This document shows, piece after piece, positions 1 through 6,144 of a DNA stretch of 9,327 nt. The position numbers and the translations under genes were made by a program. Below the pieces are notes generated by a model. That model searched no databases, was not told where the DNA came from, and saw nothing but the letters and a program-made list of their open reading frames with translations. The stretch is from Bacteroidales bacterium (GTDB lineage Bacteria > Bacteroidota > Bacteroidia > Bacteroidales > Bacteroidaceae): assembly GCA_004552195.1 (NCBI GenBank), contig SFPC01000069.1:1-9327 (forward strand), read 5' to 3'. Position 1 is the first letter of the stretch; each line of letters starts with the position of its first letter.

Positions 1-306
1 CGTTGTTACTGCTTGCCTTGCGGCTCGCCCCACAGACCTCCCCGATTAAGAACATAATCTTTCAGTCTTATACTCCCTTGATTTACTCGCGTCAGTCCGG
101 ATAGCTATCGGGCTTCGGTTTGCTTGGCAACCTTACCCCTGACTTTGAGCCTTGTATCAAGTTTCCGTGCGTGGAGCCAGACTTTTGTCCTTGGCTTCCT
201 TCCGATTCTCCTCGCGGTAGACACCGTTGCCTCGGACTATGCGCTTCCCGCTATCGGGGCGCGCTCGGGACTTTCACCCATTAGATTATGCCCATGTCGG
301 GCGAAC
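1..306 (-). mobile_element. Group IIC intron, 5' part of the ribozyme (truncated by window edge)
   Basis: Read on the minus strand from 306 down to 1, this stretch carries the conserved blocks of a bacterial class C group II intron. It starts GTTCGCCCGACATGGG (306-291), then GGGTGAAAGTCCC (279-267), GGTGTCTACC (225-216), AATCGGAAGGAAGC (207-194) and finally CGGGGAGGTCTG (44-33). The same blocks in the same order are familiar to me from IIC introns such as the Oceanobacillus iheyensis ribozyme and from Bacteroides introns. This part would form domains I to III and the start of the domain IV arm. The intron-encoded reverse transcriptase/maturase and catalytic domain V should lie past base 1 and are not visible. 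The RNA self-splices and, with the maturase, moves by retrohoming. The plus-strand open frames across this region are shadows of the RNA, not genes. Placement directly after a terminator hairpin in the same orientation is typical of class C. Identification rests on recalled sequence similarity, not on a search. Confidence 0.88.
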
Positions 307-311
307 CAAGG
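302..311 (-). other. 5' exon / group II intron junction (IBS1 candidate plus 5' splice site)
   Basis: On the minus strand the last five exon bases are CCTTG (311-307) and the intron is inferred to begin GTTCG (306-302). The family consensus for the intron start is GUGYG, so the third base (304) departs from consensus. CCTTG is the candidate IBS1, and a perfectly complementary CAAGG occurs inside the intron on the same strand (154-150) as one possible EBS1. The exact junction is inferred by aligning the intron start from memory and could be off by one base, because a G precedes it. The 3' junction is outside the window. Confidence 0.6.
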
Positions 312-353
312 AAGCGGGCTTCCGATGGTTTGTTTTCCATCGAAAGCCCGCTT
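312..353 (-). terminator. Rho-independent-type terminator of the LruC operon; group IIC intron target
   Basis: The minus-strand RNA folds into a 17-bp stem: arm 353-337 (AAGCGGGCTTTCGATGG), loop 336-329 (AAAACAAA), arm 328-312 (CCATCGGAAGCCCGCTT). Pairing is complete with a single U-G wobble. In the plus-strand direction that pair would be C-A, so the hairpin is better formed in the transcript of the upstream genes. It lies 38 nt after the stop codon of the last LruC gene. The usual U-run is weak (CTTCCTTG) because the intron begins five bases beyond the stem; the rest of the original tail would be in the 3' exon, outside this window. Confidence 0.75.
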
Positions 354-391
354 GGGGGATGTCTCCGCAAAGGTGCGGGAGGAGAGGGCGT

Positions 392-2470
392 TTACTTCTT
401 TCCGGGCTTCTTGGGTTTCTTGGGCTTCACGGTCTTGTTGTTGTCGGGCTGTGCATACCAGTTCCAGGCCGCCTTGTCGTTGATGTTTCGTGCCCATTCC
501 GTGAGGACGGGATAGACGTTGTAGACGCGCTCGGTCTCCAAGGGCCAATGCCACTCGCCGGCCACGCAAAGAGCCTGCGGGATATCTTCGTTTGGTCCGA
601 GATACTCGTTGCTGTGAATATCGACGGAGGTGCCGTCTTCGTTGTAGACACGGAGCCAGAAGCTGTTGCGGCCTTTATCCATCGTGGTGCCCTCGGGCCA
701 GCTGAGGCTCTCGCTGAGGAGGACGGGGTCGTGGTCGGCATTAGCGTTGAGCGTATTGACCATCTCCTTTTCTCCAACACCGAAGAGCTGGTGGATTTCG
801 CCGAGGTTCTGTCCGTCATAATAGATTTCCGTTTTGCGTTTTGCACCGGCAGCCATCAGGTAGACCGTGGCAGTGTGGGTTTTGGTGTTGGGCGTTACTT
901 GGAGCACCACGTCGTTGAAGTCGAAGTCGAGGGCGGTGCCGCCGTTTTCGTAGGCGAGGGTCCAGGTCTGGAGGTATTCCGTCCCGGTTTCTGTGCTGCT
1001 TCCGCCTTCCTCCGTGCCAGTACCCGTGGAGGGTTCGGTGGGGTCAGCGGGCGGATTGGAGTAAATAGGATCCTTTTTGATAGTACCCTGGTTCCAAGTG
1101 CTGTTGAGCGTTTCCTCCGTAAACTTCGGCTGCAGCTTTTCACCGCGGGCGTTGGAAAGGGCGAAGGTTACGTCGTTGCAGTCGTAGTCGCTGCCATTGC
1201 CATTGACATTGTCGTCCAAGCCCATGAAAGTGAAGTTGTCGTAGATGGCCAAGGCACTGCGGAAGTTGTTGGTACCGAGGTTCATGGCCGCATTGGTGTA
1301 GCAGGCTGCGTACTGGGGCAACTCGTCATCAGGCACGCCGAGACCTTTCAGAATGCTCTTTTGGCTTTCGCCTATTGCATCGGAGGTACGGAGGTAGAAA
1401 CCAAACACTTTTCCCTTCGGGATGTCGAGCTTGAAGGTGAGGCCACGCACGGCAGTAACGCGGTCGCCATAGGACTCGGAAACGAGGTAGGTGTTGTAGA
1501 TGTCGTCCTTGTCGCGGTCGCTGTTACCTCCCGCCGATACAGGCGTGAGTCCGGATTTTGCGGGCAAACCTTTTCCGTCCCTGTAGTAGAAGCTGGCATC
1601 GTACCAAGTTGAGGTATTGTTGTCGATCTGATACTGCACCTTGCCCTTGCCGTTGATGTAGTCGTAGGTGAGGGTTTCCGTGATGTCATGGAACTCGATG
1701 TCGGAATAAGTGTTTGCCGAATGGACGAAATAGCCCAACACGCGGCTGTTCGTCGTGCCCGTGTAGCCGTAGAGCATGGAGAGGTAGACGGTTTCCTGCG
1801 CTTCAAACGTGCCCTGAGGCGAAACCTGGCCGCGGGCCATGATTTCGTAGTCGATAAGGGAAACGTGCTTGTTCTTGGGATTGACTCCCTCAGTGAGGGC
1901 CGCAGCAATGTCTTTCCAGGCCCAAGGACCGAAGTTGAGGTAGCCGCAGTCGGTAAGCACGCTGTTGCCGCAGAGCGAGGCAACAGGCTGCGACTTGATG
2001 CCCGGGGCCATCATCAGGGGAGCAGCAGCCAAAGGCGCTTCAGAGGTGAAGCTCACGCGCACCACCTGGTCGTTCTCGCCGGTGAGGTCGATGCGACGGT
2101 ACTGCTTGGGGCCGATGCCGTCATCGTAGACCAGACCGAAGCTGGCAATGTCGCTCTGGGGAACGTCGACGAACATCACGCCACTTCCTTCAAAATCCTT
2201 CTGGCCCAAGATGGTCGTTTGGTCTTTCAGAATGGTCTGGGCGGTAATCTCGCAGGGCCTTTCGACCGTGATGTCCAACTGCACGTTGACCGAAGTCATC
2301 CATGTGTTTCTGGGGTCTGCACCGAGCTCATTCCACTCTTTGAATGCGGAATTGCTGTCCCCGGACAATCCGAGGTCCTCGCTGCAAGAGGCCAGACTGC
2401 CCATCAGAAGCAAACAGGCTGCGCCCTTCAGCGCAGTGCTGAATGAATGTGTTTTCTTTAAGCAAGTCAT
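392..2470 (-). CDS. LruC-domain (DUF4842-type) surface lipoprotein, paralogue 1
   Basis: This 692-aa protein is predicted to be exported by the lipoprotein pathway and anchored in the outer membrane. The signal peptide ends in a lipobox, LASC, with Cys29 as the lipidated residue. The following SED resembles Bacteroidetes lipoprotein surface-export signals, which suggests an outward-facing protein (inference). Residues about 160-440 form the N-terminal part, ending in an acidic segment DDNVNGNGSDYDCNDVTF (419-436) of the kind that binds calcium in related domains. A Pro/Thr/Gly/Glu linker (about 470-500) leads to the C-terminal LruC/DUF4842 region, with DFDFNDVVL (515-523), QNLGEIH (554-560) and a final block around PQALCVAGEWHWP (631-643). 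It ends in a basic KPKKPKKPGKK tail. Homologues commonly sit in fimbria-like loci of Bacteroidetes; the molecular role is not established. It is the last gene of the unit, 41 nt after its paralogue, and is followed by a terminator. Confidence 0.9.
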   Translation of the reverse strand: MTCLKKTHSFSTALKGAACLLLMGSLASCSEDLGLSGDSNSAFKEWNELGADPRNTWMTSVNVQLDITVERPCEITAQTILKDQTTILGQKDFEGSGVMFVDVPQSDIASFGLVYDDGIGPKQYRRIDLTGENDQVVRVSFTSEAPLAAAPLMMAPGIKSQPVASLCGNSVLTDCGYLNFGPWAWKDIAAALTEGVNPKNKHVSLIDYEIMARGQVSPQGTFEAQETVYLSMLYGYTGTTNSRVLGYFVHSANTYSDIEFHDITETLTYDYINGKGKVQYQIDNNTSTWYDASFYYRDGKGLPAKSGLTPVSAGGNSDRDKDDIYNTYLVSESYGDRVTAVRGLTFKLDIPKGKVFGFYLRTSDAIGESQKSILKGLGVPDDELPQYAACYTNAAMNLGTNNFRSALAIYDNFTFMGLDDNVNGNGSDYDCNDVTFALSNARGEKLQPKFTEETLNSTWNQGTIKKDPIYSNPPADPTEPSTGTGTEEGGSSTETGTEYLQTWTLAYENGGTALDFDFNDVVLQVTPNTKTHTATVYLMAAGAKRKTEIYYDGQNLGEIHQLFGVGEKEMVNTLNANADHDPVLLSESLSWPEGTTMDKGRNSFWLRVYNEDGTSVDIHSNEYLGPNEDIPQALCVAGEWHWPLETERVYNVYPVLTEWARNINDKAAWNWYAQPDNNKTVKPKKPKKPGKK
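404..430 (-). repeat. Imperfect 9-bp tandem repeat (three units) encoding the Lys/Pro tail
   Basis: Three adjacent 9-base units at 404-412, 413-421 and 422-430 read GGGCTTCTT, GGGTTTCTT and GGGCTTCAC on the plus strand. On the coding strand they give the periodic lysine-proline tail of the LruC lipoprotein (K-K-P repeats). Each unit is a whole number of codons, so slippage would lengthen or shorten the tail without a frameshift. Confidence 0.7.
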
Positions 2471-2511
2471 AAGTTTTGTGATTTAATTAAGTGATGGAGA
2501 GATTATTTACT

Positions 2512-4473
2512 TTATTTGTCGTCATAGCTGACCACACCGCTCACACTGGGCAAAGTGTGCCAGCCCCAATAGTTGATGACGGTGCAGTCCTTTCCCCAAA
2601 GCGGATAGAGGGAGTAGACGGAGAGTACGCTCTTGCCCTCCATGGGCCATCGCCACTTGCCCGCAATGAGCATGGCCTCGGGCATCTTCCCGGGCTCATC
2701 GGCAAGGGTGATGACGTCGGAGCAGTCGGTGCAGGTGCCGCGCACAATCTCGATGGTGAAGCGCTTGGCATCCTCGCCCATCGTGTAGGTGGCGGGCCAG
2801 GCCACCTCCAGTTCCTTGAAGGGCACGCCGACTATGGAAGTCTTGGTGTTGACGTACGTGTCGGCCGCCGCACCGAGCAGTTCGTGGATTTCGCCAAGAT
2901 TCTGGTCTCCCTCGGGGCCGTCGTAGTGGAGGTACATCCGCGTGGGCAAGCCCGCTGCAGCCACCTTCACGCGGCAGGTTTCTTTCTCGTAGTCGGGCTC
3001 GAGGAGGATGACGGCATCGTTGAAGTCGAAATCGGCATTGCGGGCCACGTCCTCGAAGGCGAGGGTCCAGGGGAGCTGGTCGATGTACTCGGCCTTCGGC
3101 TTCAAGTCGGGCTCCACTATGGAGGGCTTATAGATTTCCAGCTTGGTGGTCACGCCGAAGATCACGTCGTTGCAGTCAAGGTCGCCGCCCCGGAAATCGT
3201 TCTCCATGCCCATCCACATCACGTGTTCCTTCGAGTCAATGAAGCTACGGAAACAGCCCTCATCGTTCATCGTGTTCATCCCTTCCGCCGAATAGCTGCA
3301 ACCCTTGAACTTGTCTCGGGTCGTGTAGGGAAGCACCCCCTGGCGCATCAAGCGGTCATACTGCTCGGGAGCTGCCATGCCGTCCCAGCGGTCGTAAAAG
3401 CCGACACGCATCCCTACGGGGACATCTACGGTGAAGGTGATGCCGCGTACAGCCGTGATATGGTTCGCACCAACGCCGGCGTAGCGTTCAAAGACGGCCA
3501 TGGCATTGTAGGCATCGTCGCCGCGGCGTGCCGCCACGGTGGGTTCTCCGTCGTAGCGGTCGTACATGTCGAAGTTCGCATCGTACCATTGGTTGGCCAC
3601 GAGGCCAAATCGCCCAGCGGCCTCACTGTCGACTTGATACTGCACTTTGGCCTTACCGTCGATGTAGTCGTAGATTTCGGTTTCGGAGACGTCGACATAC
3701 TGAATATCGCTGTAAGTCCCTGGCGAGTGGTAGTAGTAACCAAGCACATGGGGAGAAGAGGACATACAGTTGCCCGCTACCCAGGTAATCTCAAACGGTC
3801 CTTTCGACTCCAGTTCGTAGTCGCAATTCAGGCCGCGCTCGGTGCGTGCATTGACGCTTTCCTTCGACATCTCGTGCATCATGGATTCCCAGTCAATAAT
3901 CTGCTCAGGCGAGAACTCGTAGTAGGAACTGCTGCCCAAAATACTTTTGCCGTAGAGTGAGGAACGGTCCACAGGGTCGGTTTCATCCTCCTTGGTCTGA
4001 GGGGCAGCAAGCAGCGGGGGAACACCGGAAGCCGGCTGCTGGAGGCAGTCGAACTGTACCGTTTCCTGTGCCTTTCCCGTGAGCAGCAACGACTGTTCGA
4101 AAATGGTGCGGTTCTTGCGCACAAAGAGGGTTACCTGCTGTGAGGTGAGCTGGGGCAGGGTGAGCCGGACCTCGCCGCTGGCATCCAGGACGGCATAGTC
4201 GTAGAGGGTTCCGTCCCAGCGTTCCGACATGGCCCAGATTTGCACGGGAGCGTCGGTCTTCACGCTGACTTTGAGCGTCACGGCTGTTTTCCACCATTGC
4301 AGGGGGCTGACATTGCCCTTCAAGGCTGTCTCAAAGGCAGCCTCGATGCGCTCGCTCTCCGAAAAGCTCTCCTCGCTGGCACAGCCCGAAAGCGCCAAGG
4401 TCAAGGCGCAGAGGCCGCACGCCGCAAGGGGCGAGCAAAAGCTGAATTGATAGGATTTGTATTTATTTTCCAT
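2512..4473 (-). CDS. LruC-domain (DUF4842-type) surface lipoprotein, paralogue 2
   Basis: The start is placed at 4473 (MENKYKSYQF), giving 653 aa. A longer reading from 4515 would add 14 residues before the signal sequence and lengthen the overlap with the upstream gene. The signal peptide carries the lipobox LSGC with lipidated Cys31, followed by ASEES. The architecture matches the next gene: shared blocks include VLGYYYHSPGTYSDIQY (243-259), YDYIDGKAKVQYQVD (268-282) and TAVRGITFTVDVP (340-352). An acidic motif GGDLDCNDVIFG (429-440) follows. The C-terminal LruC region has DFDFNDAVIL (481-490), QNLGEIHELLG (524-534) and AGKWRWPMEGKSVLSVYSLYP (604 onward). It differs from its paralogue by lacking the long T/G/E linker and the KP tail, and by having a CTDC pair (580-583). 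Its ATG overlaps the end of the beta-barrel gene by 11 nt (CATGGAAAATAA), so translation is probably coupled. It is probably a surface lipoprotein of a fimbria-like or adhesive complex; the precise function is unknown. Confidence 0.9.
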   Translation of the reverse strand: MENKYKSYQFSFCSPLAACGLCALTLALSGCASEESFSESERIEAAFETALKGNVSPLQWWKTAVTLKVSVKTDAPVQIWAMSERWDGTLYDYAVLDASGEVRLTLPQLTSQQVTLFVRKNRTIFEQSLLLTGKAQETVQFDCLQQPASGVPPLLAAPQTKEDETDPVDRSSLYGKSILGSSSYYEFSPEQIIDWESMMHEMSKESVNARTERGLNCDYELESKGPFEITWVAGNCMSSSPHVLGYYYHSPGTYSDIQYVDVSETEIYDYIDGKAKVQYQVDSEAAGRFGLVANQWYDANFDMYDRYDGEPTVAARRGDDAYNAMAVFERYAGVGANHITAVRGITFTVDVPVGMRVGFYDRWDGMAAPEQYDRLMRQGVLPYTTRDKFKGCSYSAEGMNTMNDEGCFRSFIDSKEHVMWMGMENDFRGGDLDCNDVIFGVTTKLEIYKPSIVEPDLKPKAEYIDQLPWTLAFEDVARNADFDFNDAVILLEPDYEKETCRVKVAAAGLPTRMYLHYDGPEGDQNLGEIHELLGAAADTYVNTKTSIVGVPFKELEVAWPATYTMGEDAKRFTIEIVRGTCTDCSDVITLADEPGKMPEAMLIAGKWRWPMEGKSVLSVYSLYPLWGKDCTVINYWGWHTLPSVSGVVSYDDK

Positions 4474-6127
4474 GCTTGTAATCAAACGTTCCTGTGTAGC
4501 GGCCTTCCATGGCATCGATTACCTGCTGCACATATTGGGCATCCTGGCTTTTGCCTGCGAGGCTGAGGTAGTGCTTGGCATCCGTGAGGCGGCGCGTCTT
4601 CACGCAGGCACAGGCGGCATTGAGGTTGGCCGTCTCGCTCTCGGGATATTGCCGTGCCGCGATGAGCAGGGCATCGAGCCAGTCGTCCGAACCTTCGGGC
4701 CAACTCTCTGCCACGCGGTACATCTCGCTCAGGCTGAGTGCCTCGGGGTGAGTATAGATCAGGCGGCGCGACTGCTGCACAGGATAGTGGCGCACCACGT
4801 ACTGAATGACGTAGTCGGTGTGGCGCAGACCGGGATAGACGTGGTCCAGCAGCCATCGGTAGGGCTTGCCGCCCGCCACCTGCTTCAGTTGCAGTTCCTT
4901 CTCGTCCGGCTCCAGCGAACTGTCAATGACTTTCAGGAGCTCCTCGCGGGCATTGCGGACGAAGCTGGGCATGGCGGGCGTTTCGAGCACCGAGGCGTCT
5001 TCGTACCAAATGTCGTCCTTCACCTTGCGGCGGCCTCCGTGGGCAATGAAGTTGCGGAGGTTCTTCCAGTCCTCGGGCGTAAAGGTCGTGGTGAAGATGG
5101 TATCGTCGAGCGCGTAGGCGTTTTGGAGAAATTCCTTCAGTGCCGCCGTGCGTCCCTTGGCCAAGCGCATGTTGTTGGCATAAGGGCTTTCGGGGGAAGC
5201 ATAGCCGTGGAGGGAAATGCTGCGCACGGCAATGGTGCGGTCGAAGAGGGCGCTGTCGATTGTCTGGCGTATGCGCTTCAGTTCGGCCGGATTTCTGCGG
5301 TAACTGGGATAGATGACCGTTTCGTTCACGGGGAAGTCGAGGAAGGCGCGGCCCCGTATGCTCCGCAACTTTTCGTCCTCCTCCTCGGGCTGACGGAAGG
5401 GCAGCGGGGGAATGGTCCGCAGGCGCTGGTCGCGCGGCACGCTGACGGGACGGACCACGCGGGGCTTCGGCGGCAGGAAGAGGTAGGTCATGCCCACCTT
5501 CAGGTTGGTGCGGGCATCCGTCGGCGCACCCGTCTTCACACCGTTGAAAGCATCGGTGAAGAACGACTGGCTCACTTCCGCGCCCAGTGCCCAGCGGCGG
5601 GAAAGGGCGTAGGTTGCCGTCAGTCCCAGCCGGACAGCGCCCTGCACCGTGCTGTTGCGCGAATACTTCTGCGTGTACGAGAGCGGCTGATACTGCGGGA
5701 AGGCGTAGGTATAGCCCAGTCCCAAGCCCGCAAAGGCTTTCAGGTTAAAGCGCTGCGCAGCCCCCAGCCGGCCCACGAGGTTGTAGGTGGCATCGGCAAA
5801 GAGTTCCAAGCTGTTCCAGCCCCAGGTATCATCGTTCTCGCACTCGGGCACGGCACGGCTCCGGTTGTGGTTGAAGCGGAACGCCGTGCGCCAGCCCCAA
5901 GGGGAGGCCATCTCCTGGCCGACTGCCACGAAGAAGCCACCCGACAAGGGAGCGGAAGTCATCTCCCTCCAAGGGAGATTCTCGTTGGCCGACTTGTTGA
6001 TACCGCCAAAGAGCTGTGCGTACCAAAAGGGGGCCGGCTCGTCCTGCCTTGCCTCCTGTGCCTGCCCGGCGAGGGACAGCGAGAAGGCGAGGAAGAGGGC
6101 TACTATAAATAAGGAGTAATTCTTCAT
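4463..6127 (-). CDS. Outer-membrane beta-barrel protein with OmpA-like and helical-repeat C-terminal domains (DUF3868-like C-terminus)
   Basis: This 554-aa protein starts with a Sec signal peptide (residues 1-23, cleavage near GQAQ). Residues about 34-217 alternate aromatic and polar segments and end in KVGMTYLFL, as expected for an eight-strand-type outer-membrane barrel. A proline/arginine linker (218-245) and an EEEDE patch lead to an OmpA-like domain (about 260-337) with GYASPES and NNMRLAKGRTAALKEFL (318-334). The arginine of the peptidoglycan-binding consensus is kept, but the aspartate of GHTD is replaced by serine. TPEDWKNLRNFI (349-360), YPGLRHTDYVIQYVV (431-445) and a TPR-like helical tail (about 450-545, including ANLNAACACV) match the C-terminal half of DUF3868-type proteins of Bacteroidetes fimbrial loci, as I know that family. 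The N-terminal barrel in place of the usual DUF3868 domain is unusual to me. It probably links the outer membrane to the periplasm and supports the two LruC lipoproteins downstream. It lies 17 nt after the aminotransferase gene. Confidence 0.82.
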   Translation of the reverse strand: MKNYSLFIVALFLAFSLSLAGQAQEARQDEPAPFWYAQLFGGINKSANENLPWREMTSAPLSGGFFVAVGQEMASPWGWRTAFRFNHNRSRAVPECENDDTWGWNSLELFADATYNLVGRLGAAQRFNLKAFAGLGLGYTYAFPQYQPLSYTQKYSRNSTVQGAVRLGLTATYALSRRWALGAEVSQSFFTDAFNGVKTGAPTDARTNLKVGMTYLFLPPKPRVVRPVSVPRDQRLRTIPPLPFRQPEEEDEKLRSIRGRAFLDFPVNETVIYPSYRRNPAELKRIRQTIDSALFDRTIAVRSISLHGYASPESPYANNMRLAKGRTAALKEFLQNAYALDDTIFTTTFTPEDWKNLRNFIAHGGRRKVKDDIWYEDASVLETPAMPSFVRNAREELLKVIDSSLEPDEKELQLKQVAGGKPYRWLLDHVYPGLRHTDYVIQYVVRHYPVQQSRRLIYTHPEALSLSEMYRVAESWPEGSDDWLDALLIAARQYPESETANLNAACACVKTRRLTDAKHYLSLAGKSQDAQYVQQVIDAMEGRYTGTFDYKHGK

Positions 6128-6144
6128 GAAAAAATATCAGTTAT

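Noticed and set aside
94..108. Palindrome around GATAGCTATC as an operator or transposon end
   Set aside because: It falls inside the intron ribozyme, where it is most simply a structural stem of the RNA; no matching inverted repeat was seen at another site.
365..378. Small hairpin CCGCA-AAGG-TGCGG between the LruC stop and the terminator
   Set aside because: It has only 5 bp of stem and no adjoining U-run. It may add to the terminator region but cannot be supported as a separate element.
124..1612. Long plus-strand open frames across the left end and across the LruC gene
   Set aside because: They lie over the group II intron RNA and antisense to a clear lipoprotein gene. Their translations lack recognisable domains and are explained by the high GC and codon bias of the minus-strand genes.
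2471..2511. Possible separate promoter between the two LruC genes
   Set aside because: The 41-nt AT-rich spacer has no Bacteroidetes-type TAnnTTTG -7 element and no hairpin; co-transcription is simpler.
2491..3960. 489-codon plus-strand frame
   Set aside because: It is antisense to the second LruC lipoprotein, which has a signal peptide, lipobox and conserved motifs. The plus frame shows only Val/Gly/His-rich mirror sequence.
4457..6112. 551-codon plus-strand frame opposite the barrel protein
   Set aside because: It spans almost exactly the minus-strand gene but has no signal peptide or family motifs; it is a codon-bias shadow.
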